DNA of 64,000 nucleotides from Mycolicibacterium sp. YH-1 (GTDB lineage: Bacteria; Actinomycetota; Actinomycetes; Mycobacteriales; Mycobacteriaceae), in contig NZ_CP092915.1 in the NCBI RefSeq assembly GCF_022557175.1, forward strand, positions 6,076,001 to 6,140,000, written 5' to 3'. The number at the start of each line of letters is the position of its first letter. The first letter of the stretch is position 1. The translations under genes were made by a program, and so were the position numbers. This document shows positions 1 to 8,423 of this stretch, piece after piece. The notes under the pieces were generated by a model. It saw only the letters and a list, made by a program, of their open reading frames with translations. It made no database searches and was not told the DNA's origin.

Positions 1-51
1 AGCTACGAGGACCGCGCTCAGGACGCCCAGGGCGTCATCGAGAAGAGCTAG
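1..51 (+). CDS. C-terminal end of an unidentified protein (partial)
   Basis: Only the last 16 codons and a TAG stop are inside the window; the peptide reads SYEDRAQDAQGVIEKS. The frame is open to the left edge. The stop overlaps the stop of the next, convergent gene in the shared tetranucleotide CTAG. In M. tuberculosis the gene convergent with metZ is ndhA (Rv0392c, type II NADH dehydrogenase), so an NDH-2 C-terminus is possible by synteny, but 16 residues cannot show it and a small extra gene lies between. Confidence 0.4.
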   Translation, partial: SYEDRAQDAQGVIEKS

Positions 52-458
52 TAGGCCTCGGGCAGCGGATCGCCCGCGCGGTATGCCTCGATATCGTCGA
101 GGCTTCCGGCCAGGTCCGCGATGGCGAACTGGTAGTCCACGCCGTCGGCCTCGGTCGAGCCGACCAGGATGACGTGCGGCTCCGCGGGATCGGTCAGCCA
201 CACTCGGGTCACGGGCTCGATCGCCCCGTCGTCTTCGATTTCGTCGGCGACCTCGATACCCGACGGCGGGTAGAACCAGCTGAGGAGCTCATCACTGCTG
301 AAGTCCTCGTCGAACTCCCACCCGCGCGCGGTCAACGTCTCGTCGAGACCGGTGACACCGGACAGATCGGCGTGCACGTCGGGCGGCAGCCAGCGGTCAT
401 TTCGGGTGGCCACCCGCCTCTTGCGCCGAGCCTTCTTGGCAGCACTCGACTTTGACAT
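48..458 (-). CDS. small acidic conserved hypothetical protein downstream of metZ
   Basis: A 136-residue protein of unknown function. The first 20 residues are strongly basic (SSAAKKARRKRRVATRNDR); the rest is acidic and looks like a compact soluble domain with several Trp and Asp/Glu clusters. There is no signal peptide or membrane segment. The start ATG directly follows the metZ stop (TAG then ATG, no gap), so it is very probably the last gene of the metZ operon and translationally coupled. Proteins of this kind (basic head, acidic body) occur in mycobacteria without an assigned role; I do not recognise a named family. Confidence 0.7.
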   Translation of the reverse strand: MSKSSAAKKARRKRRVATRNDRWLPPDVHADLSGVTGLDETLTARGWEFDEDFSSDELLSWFYPPSGIEVADEIEDDGAIEPVTRVWLTDPAEPHVILVGSTEADGVDYQFAIADLAGSLDDIEAYRAGDPLPEAY

Positions 459-1703
459 CTAGCTCAACGCCTCGCCCAGGTCCGCGATCAGGTCATCGGT
501 GCCTTCGAGCCCGACCGACAGCCGGACCACCGCGTCACCCAGTCCGATCGCCGCACGACCCTCCGGGCCCATCGCGCGGTGCGTCGTGGTGGCTGGATGG
601 GTGATGAGCGACTTGGAGTCACCGAGATTGTTGGAGATGTCGATGATGCGCAGCTTGTCGAGCACCTCGAACGCACGCTGCTTGCCCCGGCCCTCGGCCG
701 CGGCGAGTTCGAAGGTGACCACGGTGCCGCCGCCACGCATCTGACGCTTGGCCAGGTCGTACTGCGGATGCGACTCCAGGAAGGGGTACTTGACCCACGA
801 CACCGCCGGATGGGCTTCGAGGAACTCCGCAACGCGCTGAGCCGAGGTGTTGGAGTAGTCGACCCGAACCGAAAGCGTCTCAAGGCCTTTGAGCATGGTC
901 CAGGCGTTGAACGCACTCATCGCCGGGCCAGTGTGGCGCATGAGCTGCTGCACCGGGCCGTCGATGTACTCCTTGTCGCCCAGGATCGCACCGCCGAGCA
1001 CGCGGCCCTGACCGTCGATGTGCTTGGTGCCGGAGTAGACCACGACGTCGGCGCCGAGCGGCATACCCTGCTGCAGCAACGGGGTGGCGAAGACATTGTC
1101 CAGCACCACCTTTGCGCCCGCGGTGTGGGCCAGATCGCATACCGCCGCGATATCCACCAGCGACTGCATGGGGTTGGACGGCGTCTCGAAGAACACCGCC
1201 TGCGTGGGAACCGACAGCGCCTCCTCCCACTGCGCCAGGTCCTCACCGTCGACGAACACCGTCTCCACACCCCAGCGCGGCAGGATCTCGTTGCACACCA
1301 CGAAACACGAGCCGAACAGGCTGCGCGCCGCGACAAGGCGGTCCCCCGCGCCAAGCAGCGCGCCCAGCGATGTGAACACCGCGGCCATGCCGGTGGCAGT
1401 CGCGAACGCCGCTGGTGCGCCCTCGATCAGGCGTAGCCGCTCCTCGAACATCGAGATGGTCGGGTTGCCGTACCGCGAGTACACGTAACGGTCGATCTCA
1501 CCGGTGAACGCCTTCTCCGCGTCCGCCGCTGACGAGTAGACGTAGCCCGACGTCAAATACATCGCCTCGGCGGTCTCCTCGAACTCCGACCGCAGCAGCC
1601 CGCCGCGGACACCGATGGTGGCCTGGCTGACTCCGTCTGGCAGTTGAGCGGGGATGCGCACGCTGGGCACCGGGCTGTCGGCGCCGTGTTCTGGGGAACT
1701 CAT
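459..1703 (-). CDS. metZ: O-succinylhomoserine sulfhydrylase MetZ
   Basis: PLP-dependent enzyme of the Cys/Met metabolism (trans-sulfuration) family that makes homocysteine directly from O-succinylhomoserine and sulfide for methionine synthesis. The family signature and Schiff-base lysine are in YSGTKHIDGQGR; YGNPT near the N-terminus (SRYGNPTISMFEERL) and the C-terminal substrate region (SNNLGDSKSLITHPATTTH) are also typical. The open frame runs much further upstream, but the start chosen (MSSPEHG, 414 aa) gives nearly the length of M. tuberculosis MetZ (about 406) and overlaps the rhodanese stop as ATGA, a normal operon junction. The gene order rhodanese-metZ is the one found in M. tuberculosis (Rv0390-Rv0391); the rhodanese could feed or handle sulfane sulfur, which is inference. 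Confidence 0.95.
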   Translation of the reverse strand: MSSPEHGADSPVPSVRIPAQLPDGVSQATIGVRGGLLRSEFEETAEAMYLTSGYVYSSAADAEKAFTGEIDRYVYSRYGNPTISMFEERLRLIEGAPAAFATATGMAAVFTSLGALLGAGDRLVAARSLFGSCFVVCNEILPRWGVETVFVDGEDLAQWEEALSVPTQAVFFETPSNPMQSLVDIAAVCDLAHTAGAKVVLDNVFATPLLQQGMPLGADVVVYSGTKHIDGQGRVLGGAILGDKEYIDGPVQQLMRHTGPAMSAFNAWTMLKGLETLSVRVDYSNTSAQRVAEFLEAHPAVSWVKYPFLESHPQYDLAKRQMRGGGTVVTFELAAAEGRGKQRAFEVLDKLRIIDISNNLGDSKSLITHPATTTHRAMGPEGRAAIGLGDAVVRLSVGLEGTDDLIADLGEALS

Positions 1704-2113
1704 GACTGCCTCCAGGGCAGGCCGACTGCCTTCCAGCCCGTCGCACCGCGATGCCCCTGCTCGTCGAGGTTGCCCTCGAATCCGTCCAGCACGTTGTAGG
1801 AGGGCGCGATGCCCGCCTCGGTGGCCGCCTCGGCGGCGCCGATGGAACGGTTGCCGGAGCGGCACAGGAAGACGACCGGGCGCTCGCCCGGTGTCACGCC
1901 CGCCGCGCGCAGCTCGTCGACGAAACCCCCGTTGCGCGTGCCGTCGGTGCGGCTCCACTCGATGTACACGACATCGCGCCGCAGTGACGAGATGTCGGGC
2001 ACGCCGACGAAGCGCCACTCCGCCTCGGTCCGGCAGTCGACGAGCACGGCCTCGGGATTGTCGACCAGCACCTGCCATGCCTCTTCAGGCGTGATGTCTC
2101 CCGCGTAGCTCAC
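1700..2113 (-). CDS. rhodanese-like sulfurtransferase (Rv0390 type)
   Basis: A single rhodanese domain of 137 residues. The CDC25/rhodanese features are visible: VLVDCRTEAEWRFVGVPD in the first half and the active-site loop CRSGNRS, whose cysteine carries the persulfide. The length is that of a one-domain sulfurtransferase. It overlaps the start of metZ by 4 bases and is the counterpart of Rv0390 by position. A role in sulfur transfer connected with homocysteine synthesis is plausible from the neighbour, not shown. Confidence 0.92.
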   Translation of the reverse strand: MSYAGDITPEEAWQVLVDNPEAVLVDCRTEAEWRFVGVPDISSLRRDVVYIEWSRTDGTRNGGFVDELRAAGVTPGERPVVFLCRSGNRSIGAAEAATEAGIAPSYNVLDGFEGNLDEQGHRGATGWKAVGLPWRQS

Positions 2114-2132
2114 GATCGCGAGTGTCCCATAC

Positions 2133-2588
2133 CTAGCTGGGGCCGGGCGAACACACCTTCCAGGCCTGCCCGTCGCGCGCGAACTTCATCTCGGCGGGCA
2201 CCTTGGTGTCGGGCGCCTTGTCGAAGTGATAGGTCACCGTGGCCGTCGCGACATCGTCGTCGATCTGCACGTTAGACACGCCGTCGACGTAGCGCTCACC
2301 GCGAGCGGCGGACGAATCGCGTTGGCGGGCAAGCACTTCAGCTTCACTCCCGTGCTGCTCGGCACAGGTGTAGGTGACGAAGTCCTGATAGGCGGCACGC
2401 TGCAGCGCGTCGTTCTGGGCGACCGCGGCGCGGCCCACCTCCTGCTCGGGGGTGGGCCCGTCATCTTCGAAGGCGCCCAGAGCAACGATTCCGCTCACGA
2501 CGAGCACGATTACCGCAAGCGCCCCGAGGAACGGCGCCATGGTGGGCCGGGTGGACTCGGACTCGTCGTCCGGCTCGGCGCCTGTCAT
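2133..2588 (-). CDS. membrane-anchored protein of the Rv0361/DUF4878-like kind
   Basis: A 151-residue protein with a short acidic cytoplasmic head, one membrane segment (about residues 17-39, APFLGALAVIVLVVSGIVAL) and an extracytoplasmic domain of about 105 residues. The outer domain has the cone-like pattern of lumazine-binding/SnoaL-like mycobacterial proteins: an early helix with a cysteine (DFVTYTCAEQHG), alternating strands (ATATVTYHFD) and an ending WKVCSPG with a second cysteine that could pair with the first. The gene at 22326-23138 is a longer relative with the same ending (WKICQAP). The start ATG overlaps the stop of the PurT-like gene as ATGA; it is part of the metZ operon. Function unknown. 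Confidence 0.75.
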   Translation of the reverse strand: MTGAEPDDESESTRPTMAPFLGALAVIVLVVSGIVALGAFEDDGPTPEQEVGRAAVAQNDALQRAAYQDFVTYTCAEQHGSEAEVLARQRDSSAARGERYVDGVSNVQIDDDVATATVTYHFDKAPDTKVPAEMKFARDGQAWKVCSPGPS

Positions 2589-3670
2589 GGCGCCCGCAGA
2601 ACGCTGGACACCCGGTGCGCACGGTCACGTGCCCGCACCACATCGGGTGCGGTGGCGATGGCGATCGCCCCGTTGTCGCTCACCCGCACGTCGCTCTCGG
2701 GGACCTCCAGCGCCTCGCTGAGCACACCGACTGTCGTCGTCCCGCCCTCGAGCACCTCGGCGGCGGCCGGCGAGATCATGATGGTGTCGAGCGAGACCCC
2801 GAGGATCGCCCTGGCGTGCAGCTCGAACTGCGAGAGCCGTTGTGAGCGCAGCGTCAGCAGACCCACGTCCTCGGGACGCGGCCGGACGCCGGAGAAGTAG
2901 ACCTCGTCACCGCGCACCAGCAGTTCGACGCTGAACAGACCGCGCCCGCCCAGCGAGTTGACGATGCGCGCCGCGATCGAACGCGCGGCGTCCAGCGCGG
3001 CGGGCGACATCTGGTGTGGCTGCCAGCTCTCCAGCGGACCACCGTCAGATCGGCGGTGGCCGATCGGTTCGCAGAAGGCCACGGTCGGCCCGGACGGCGC
3101 GATGCTGCGTGCCGTGAGCAGCGTCACCTCGTCGTCGACCTCGACGACGGTCTCGGCCACCACGCGCTGCGGTGAACCGCCTCCGGCCGTCGCAAGCTTC
3201 CAGGCCGCCTCGACGTCCTCGGGCCGGGTCAGGACCGAGCTACCCGCTGTCGACTGGCCGGCGACGGGCGACACCACCAGGGGGAAGCCCGCATGGCGCG
3301 CCACGGCGTCGAGTTCCTCGGCCGAACCGGCGAACCAGAACGGCACCGTCGGCAGCCCGAGCTCATCGGCGGCCAACTTGCGCAGACCCTCGCGGTCCAG
3401 GCTCAGCCGTGCGCCGCGCGGCGTCGGAAACACGTCGACGTTCTCGGTCTCCGCGGCGGCGATCAGGATCTCGGGTGGCACGTCGGGCGACGCCGCGACC
3501 ACGTAGCGCGGCTTCACCTCCGCCATCTTGGCGATGACGGCCGCGGCGTCCAGGATCTCCACCAGGGCCACCCCAACTCCCAGCCGCTGGAACGCGAGGG
3601 CCAGCTCGCCTCCGGCCGGCGTCGTGCCGAGAACCATCACTACGGGCGGGTCCGCGCGTGTCTCACTCAT
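2585..3670 (-). CDS. PurT-like ATP-grasp protein with altered catalytic positions
   Basis: Clearly related to PurT (formate-dependent phosphoribosylglycinamide transformylase, purine synthesis): shared stretches include DREGLRKLAADELGLPT, PIGHRRSDGGPLESWQPHQM and LGGRGLFSVELLVRGDEV. At 361 residues it is shorter than E. coli PurT (392) and M. tuberculosis PurT (419). Several positions needed for catalysis differ. The ATP-grasp lysine (E. coli VKPV, K155) is Ser134 in VVSPV; the following glycine-rich loop is GQSTAGSS; and the second Mg-binding Glu (E. coli SEVSPRP, E279) is Gly261 in SGVRPRP, although the first (Glu249) is kept at the right distance. The GAR-binding Glu of VPEIEA is also absent. 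It may bind a ligand without the normal reaction. Starts at MSETRADPP, overlapping the upstream stop by 4 bases. Confidence 0.85.
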   Translation of the reverse strand: MSETRADPPVVMVLGTTPAGGELALAFQRLGVGVALVEILDAAAVIAKMAEVKPRYVVAASPDVPPEILIAAAETENVDVFPTPRGARLSLDREGLRKLAADELGLPTVPFWFAGSAEELDAVARHAGFPLVVSPVAGQSTAGSSVLTRPEDVEAAWKLATAGGGSPQRVVAETVVEVDDEVTLLTARSIAPSGPTVAFCEPIGHRRSDGGPLESWQPHQMSPAALDAARSIAARIVNSLGGRGLFSVELLVRGDEVYFSGVRPRPEDVGLLTLRSQRLSQFELHARAILGVSLDTIMISPAAAEVLEGGTTTVGVLSEALEVPESDVRVSDNGAIAIATAPDVVRARDRAHRVSSVLRAP

Positions 3671-4002
3671 CGGTTGTCCACCCTGCCAGACCCCGCGTCC
3701 AGCCGGATGTCGATGTAGCACCAACGCCACGTCTCACCGGGTTCGACCGAGCGCATCACCGGGTGATCGCTGGCGTGGAAGTGGGCGGCGGCATGGCGGT
3801 ACGGGCTGGAGTCGCAGCAGCCCACGTGTCCGCAGGTGAGGCACATCCGCAGGTGTGCCCAGGTACTCTCGCCGAGTTCGTGACACTCCTGACACACGCC
3901 AGGGGTGAGTGGCTCCGGTTCGGCGAGATCGGCGGCGGCCGACAGATGCTCGCAGGTCTGTGGCGGGGAATTCGTGTCGCGCCCCCGCGTTCTCCTCCGC
4001 AT
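3667..4002 (-). CDS. UBP-type zinc finger protein
   Basis: A 111-residue protein that is almost entirely a ZnF-UBP domain, with metal-ligand candidates C17/H19, C37-x2-C40, C54-x2-C57, C62-C63, H70, H74, H76 and H80, and the family's closing WxWCYID. In eukaryotes the domain binds the ubiquitin tail; actinobacterial stand-alone copies have no established partner. The start at 4002 (MRRRTRGRDT) is preferred because the family domain begins just after it; the frame remains open further upstream. Its stop overlaps the PurT-like start by 4 bases, so it is the first gene of the six-gene minus-strand operon ending at 48. Confidence 0.85.
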   Translation of the reverse strand: MRRRTRGRDTNSPPQTCEHLSAAADLAEPEPLTPGVCQECHELGESTWAHLRMCLTCGHVGCCDSSPYRHAAAHFHASDHPVMRSVEPGETWRWCYIDIRLDAGSGRVDNR

Positions 4003-4070
4003 GCTGATCAGGATAGGTCGGACCGACCGCGCAAACGGCATAGGTGTGATGGGCAGAGAGGTGGGACCAC

Positions 4071-5669
4071 GTGGCTGCATCGCTACTCGCAGTGCTGGTC
4101 GTGTCGGTGTTGTTGGCGGCGGTGGCGCGACGGTATGACGTGTCGGCGCCGCTGGCGCTGGTGGTGGCCGGCCTCGGGGCAGGCATGCTGCCCGGCCTGC
4201 GCGGTATCGAACTCGAGCCGGAACTGGTGCTGTTCGTGATCCTGCCGCCGCTGCTGTGGTCGGCGGGGCTGGAGAGCAGCTACGTCGCGCTGCGCAAGAA
4301 CCTGCGGCCGATTGGGCTGCTGGCCGTCGGACTTCCGTTGGCGACGACGTTCGCAGTTGGGGTGGTTGCCTTCCACACCGTGCCGGAGCTGACGATCGCG
4401 GCGGCGCTGACCCTTGGTGCGATAGTCGCGCCTCCCGACGCGGTGTCGGCGACGGCGGTGGGACGCAGGCTCGGCTTGCCGCGCCAGATCATGACGCTGC
4501 TGGGTGGCGAGAGCCTGCTCAACGACGCGACCGCGCTGACGGCCTACAAGGTCGCCCTGGCCGCGGCGATCGGCACCGCGGCGACGTGGGGCAGCGGGCT
4601 CGGCACGTTCGCGCTCGCAGCGGTCGGCGGCGTGGTCGTCGGCGGCGTGCTCGGGTTGATCATCGACCACATCCGGACATGGTTGAACGATCCGCTTGTC
4701 GAGAGCGCGATCGGTCTGGTGGCGCCGTTCTTCATCTACTTCCTCGCCGAGCAGGTGCACGGTTCGGGCGTTATCGCGGTGGTGATCGCCGCACTGCTCC
4801 TCGGCCAGCGCTCCACGCGGGCGAGTTACGCCACCCGGCTGCAGGACACCGCGGTGTGGAGGGCCGTGCAGTTGGTGCTGGAGTCCTTCGCGTTCCTGCT
4901 GATCGGCCTGCAGCTGCCCACCGTGATCGACGAGCTGGCCGGTATCAGGGCCTCGGTGCTGGCCACCGCATCGGTGGCGGTGCTGGCGACGGTCATCGTG
5001 GTGCGCATCGTGTGGGTGTACGCGTTCGCATATGTGCCCCGCATGCTGTCGGCCCGCATCCGCGAGAGGGAACCGAGGCCGACATCGGCGCAGGTGTTCA
5101 TCGTCGCGTGGGCTGGCATGCGCGGCGTGGTGTCACTGGCCGCGGCGTTCGCGGTGCCGATGACGACGCTCTCCGGTGACGCGTTCCCCGGTCGGCCCCA
5201 GCTCGTCTTCCTGACGTTCGTCGTCGTGGTCGGCACGCTGCTGCTGCATGGGCTGACACTGCCGTGGTTCATCAAGGTGCTCGACGTGCCGAGCGATGAC
5301 AGCGCACGCGATGCGCTCGAGGCCGCGGCGGCACAGACCAGGGCCACACAGGCGGCGTCACGACGGCTCGACGAGCTGCTCGCGGAGGACAGGCCAGGGG
5401 TGATCATCCACGAGCACACGCCCAAGATCCTTCGGGCGTGGAACGAGCGGCGCAGCGACGCCGCGTGGGAGGAGCTGGGCCGCGGCGACGACGAGATCGG
5501 CGAGAGCCCGGCGGCCACGTTCCGCAGGCTTCGCCTGGCGATGCTGGCGGCCGAGCGTGAGTCGTTCATCTCCCAGCGCGACGAGGGCTCGATCGATGAC
5601 GAGGTGTTGCGTGCGCTGCTGCGGGGCCTGGATCTGGAGGAGGCCGCGCTCAATCGCGACCGTGAGTAG
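4071..5669 (+). CDS. Na+/H+ antiporter, CPA1 (NhaP/YjcE) family
   Basis: A 532-residue membrane protein with about 12 hydrophobic segments in residues 1-410 and a soluble, helical, charged C-terminal tail of about 120 residues. The CPA1 ion-binding motif is in the fifth/sixth helix region (GGESLLNDATALTAYK, with the ND pair), preceded by GAIVAPPDAVSATAV; a second conserved region is AWAGMRGVVSLAAAFAVP. It should exchange cytoplasmic Na+ (or K+) for protons. Start GTG at 4071 is favoured by the AGAGAGGTGG ribosome-binding stretch about 8 bases upstream. Related to M. tuberculosis Rv2287 (YjcE). The 5' end is divergent from the zinc-finger operon, with 68 bases between the two starts. Confidence 0.93.
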   Translation: MAASLLAVLVVSVLLAAVARRYDVSAPLALVVAGLGAGMLPGLRGIELEPELVLFVILPPLLWSAGLESSYVALRKNLRPIGLLAVGLPLATTFAVGVVAFHTVPELTIAAALTLGAIVAPPDAVSATAVGRRLGLPRQIMTLLGGESLLNDATALTAYKVALAAAIGTAATWGSGLGTFALAAVGGVVVGGVLGLIIDHIRTWLNDPLVESAIGLVAPFFIYFLAEQVHGSGVIAVVIAALLLGQRSTRASYATRLQDTAVWRAVQLVLESFAFLLIGLQLPTVIDELAGIRASVLATASVAVLATVIVVRIVWVYAFAYVPRMLSARIREREPRPTSAQVFIVAWAGMRGVVSLAAAFAVPMTTLSGDAFPGRPQLVFLTFVVVVGTLLLHGLTLPWFIKVLDVPSDDSARDALEAAAAQTRATQAASRRLDELLAEDRPGVIIHEHTPKILRAWNERRSDAAWEELGRGDDEIGESPAATFRRLRLAMLAAERESFISQRDEGSIDDEVLRALLRGLDLEEAALNRDRE

Positions 5670-5678
5670 GCCGAGACT

Positions 5679-6182
5679 TCAGTCCTGACCGACCACGGTC
5701 GGCATCTCGGCACGGTATGCCCGCATGCCTGCCACCAGCGCCCCGAAGGTGCGGTGGGCGGCACGCAGGTCCTCATCGGGCAAATCCGCGAGTGCGGCGT
5801 GGGTGTGCTCACCGAGCCGGGCGAAGAACTCGCGGGCAACGTCCCAACCGTGGTCGCCGTAGCGCAGGATCACCTTGCGTCGGTCGGTGGGATCCATCTC
5901 TCGTCGGAGGTGCCCGTTCTCGGCCATCCGCTCCACCAGGTAGGTGATCGCGGCCCCCGACAACCCCATGTTCTTGCGAAGGTCGCCCGCTGTCATCCGA
6001 ACCCCCGAGTGCTCGGCGATCATAACGAACAGCAATGCCCGAAATTCGTTGGCGGACACATTATTACGTACCGCGAAGGCACGCGATATCCAATCGGACT
6101 CCGATGTGAGTTCTCGGAGGTCGGCCGAGATGACACGTTCCATTCGGAGTCGCTCATCTCCTGGCGGCCCTGATTCCGGCAT
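5679..6182 (-). CDS. MarR-family transcriptional regulator
   Basis: A 167-residue winged-helix regulator. The DNA-binding part is visible as MTAGDLRKNMGLSGAAITYLVERMAENGHLRREMDPTDRRKVI, with the family's DxRDRR-like wing (DPTDRRK). N- and C-terminal helices would form the dimer interface. It is divergent from an MMPL transporter gene with only 100 bases between the starts, the common arrangement of a MarR repressor with the efflux gene it controls. The spacer contains inverted and repeated sequences (see 6207-6280). Confidence 0.92.
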   Translation of the reverse strand: MPESGPPGDERLRMERVISADLRELTSESDWISRAFAVRNNVSANEFRALLFVMIAEHSGVRMTAGDLRKNMGLSGAAITYLVERMAENGHLRREMDPTDRRKVILRYGDHGWDVAREFFARLGEHTHAALADLPDEDLRAAHRTFGALVAGMRAYRAEMPTVVGQD

Positions 6183-6206
6183 TGCGCTTGCGGTTCCTTT
6201 GGCAGA

Positions 6207-6280
6207 GTTGGCTTTCCAACATATTCCGCTGATTCAACCACCGAACCTTGATCCTTTGTTTGAATACTGAAAGATTGAAT
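6207..6280. promoter_or_regulatory. shared MarR/MMPL promoter region with inverted repeats
   Basis: Between the two divergent starts lie a perfect inverted repeat GTTGG-CTTT-CCAAC (6207-6220) and three copies of a six-base element: ATTCAA at 6232-6237 and its complement TTGAAT at 6260-6265 and 6275-6280. The region is clearly AT-richer than the genes on both sides. These are plausible operators for the MarR protein; which one is used cannot be told from sequence. Confidence 0.5.
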
Positions 6281-6282
6281 CG

Positions 6283-8304
6283 ATGTCCTCACGCCTGCAC
6301 GGCCTGATCGCCCTCGTGGTTCTGCTCGTATCGGTGGCGACCCTGGTTCTGCTCGGCGGATCCGACACCGATTCAACGTCGCCAGTAGCCGTACCAGCGA
6401 ACTCCGAATCGGCCCGGGCGGATAGCACACGCCCAGAGTTCCCTCAGGGCGACGCAGTTCCAGCAATCTTGGTCGTCACGCGGCCCGACGGTGCCGCACT
6501 GTCGCCGGCCGACCTCGCCGCCACCGATGCGGCGCGCGCCCGGGTCCTGGCCGCGGGTGACGCCGATGGCGCGCCGCCCGTCGTGGTCTCCCAGGACGGA
6601 CAGTCCGCGGTCGCGACGATCCCGCTTCGGGGAGAACTCTCGGGCTTCGCCCTGAACGACGCCGTCACATCACTGCGGGCGGCGGCAGCAGACGGTCTGC
6701 CATCGGATCTGCGCACCGAGGTCACCGGCGGACCGGCGTTCGGCGCCGATATCGCGAACTCGTTCAGCGGCGCCAACATCACCCTGCTCGCCGTGACCGC
6801 AGCGGTGGTCGCGCTACTGCTCATCATCACCTACCGATCGCCCGTGCTGTGGCTGGTGCCGCTGTTGGTGATCGCACTGGCTGACCGCGTCGGATCGGTG
6901 ATCGGTGCGGCGATCGCCACCGGGGTGGGGACGACTCCCGACGGCTCGACGTCGGGTATCACCAGCGTCCTGGTGTTCGGCGCGGGCACCAATTACGCGC
7001 TGCTGCTCATCTCCCGCTACCGGGAGGAACTCGGGCGAGAGAGCGATCACCGTGCGGCCCTCGCGACGGCGCGGCGTCATGCCGGACCCGCCATCATCGC
7101 CAGTAACGCGACGGTGGTGCTTGCGCTTCTCACCCTGCTGCTGGCGTCCTCGCCGAGCACCCGCAGCCTCGGCGTGCAGGCCGCAGCGGGTCTGGTGGTC
7201 GCGGCGGTTTTCGTGCTCCTGGTGCTGCCGCCGGCGCTCGCGCTCTTCGGTAAGCGCTTGTTCTGGCCGTTCGTGCCGGAGGTCGGCGCTGAACCCCTGA
7301 CGACGACGGGCTTCTGGCACCGCATCGCCGACGGCGTGGCACGGCGGCCAGGCCAAGTCGCCGGTGTGTCGATCGCCGCGCTCGCACTGCTGTGCACCGG
7401 CCTGATCGGCACCCCGATCGGGTTGTCGCAGACCGAACAGTTTCGCGTGCAGGCCGAATCGGTCACGGGGTACCAGACGCTGGCCGCGCACTTCCCCAGT
7501 GGCCTGACCGATCCCACCCGCGTCGTCGCGGCGACCGCCTCAGACGACGCGATCCGCCAGGCCATCGTCTCAACTCCCGGCGTGGTGTCGGCCCAGCCCT
7601 CGGGGCAGTCACCATCAGGCCTCACGCAGTGGTCGGTGGTGCTCGATGCCGCACCGGGATCGGATGAGGCCTTCGACACCATCGACTCGCTGCGGGCCTC
7701 GGTGCACGACGTCGACGGCGAGGCACTCGTCGGTGGGTCCGACGCGTCGGCCCGGGACGCGCGAGCCTCGGCGGAGCGCGACTTGCGCGTCGTGGTGCCC
7801 GCGATCCTGGTGGTCGTGCTGGTGGTGCTGTATGTGCTGCTGCGCGCGGCGCTGGCCCCGCTGGTACTGGTTGCGGTCACCGTGCTCAGCGCGCTCGCCG
7901 CGCTCGGCCTCGGCGGCTGGGTCAGCGTGCACGCCTTCGGATTTCCCGCGCTGGACAACACGACACCGTTGTACGCGTTCCTGTTTCTGGTGGCCCTCGG
8001 TGTCGACTACACCATCTTCCTGGTCACCCGGGCCCGCGAGGAGACCCCCGAGCACGGCACCCGCGATGGCATCGTGCGCGCCGTGTCGGCCACTGGCGCG
8101 GTGATCACGAGCGCGGGAATCGTTCTGGCAGCAGTGTTCTGCGTTCTCGGCGTGCTGCCGCTCATCGTGCTGACCCAGATCGGCATCATCGTTGGTCTCG
8201 GCATCCTGCTGGACACCTTCGTGGTCCGAACCGTGATCATCCCCGCACTGTTCACGTTGATCGGTCCACGAATCTGGTGGCCCGCGCTGCGTCCAGACCG
8301 CTAG
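6283..8304 (+). CDS. MMPL-family RND transporter
   Basis: A 673-residue membrane protein with the two-fold MMPL layout: one N-terminal helix, a periplasmic loop (about 40-165), five helices, a second loop (about 370-500) and five more helices. The family sequence in the middle helix region is present (FGAGTNYALLLISRYREEL) and its second-half equivalent LGVDYTIFLVTRAREE carries the Asp-Tyr pair of the proton relay; the first half has N-Y instead of D-Y, which is common in this subgroup. It is shorter than the lipid-exporting MmpL proteins (about 950) and resembles the YdfJ-like drug or metabolite exporters. Probably repressed by the divergent MarR gene. Confidence 0.92.
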   Translation: MSSRLHGLIALVVLLVSVATLVLLGGSDTDSTSPVAVPANSESARADSTRPEFPQGDAVPAILVVTRPDGAALSPADLAATDAARARVLAAGDADGAPPVVVSQDGQSAVATIPLRGELSGFALNDAVTSLRAAAADGLPSDLRTEVTGGPAFGADIANSFSGANITLLAVTAAVVALLLIITYRSPVLWLVPLLVIALADRVGSVIGAAIATGVGTTPDGSTSGITSVLVFGAGTNYALLLISRYREELGRESDHRAALATARRHAGPAIIASNATVVLALLTLLLASSPSTRSLGVQAAAGLVVAAVFVLLVLPPALALFGKRLFWPFVPEVGAEPLTTTGFWHRIADGVARRPGQVAGVSIAALALLCTGLIGTPIGLSQTEQFRVQAESVTGYQTLAAHFPSGLTDPTRVVAATASDDAIRQAIVSTPGVVSAQPSGQSPSGLTQWSVVLDAAPGSDEAFDTIDSLRASVHDVDGEALVGGSDASARDARASAERDLRVVVPAILVVVLVVLYVLLRAALAPLVLVAVTVLSALAALGLGGWVSVHAFGFPALDNTTPLYAFLFLVALGVDYTIFLVTRAREETPEHGTRDGIVRAVSATGAVITSAGIVLAAVFCVLGVLPLIVLTQIGIIVGLGILLDTFVVRTVIIPALFTLIGPRIWWPALRPDR

Positions 8305-8423
8305 CGCCGGCTGAGTCGTCATCATCTTCACGTTCGACGAATTAGCGAAAACTCGTCTGCCCCTTTGGTTTCACGTGTCACAAATCTGAGATTCCCGTCG
8401 GTCATCGCACGTATGTTCGAGGT

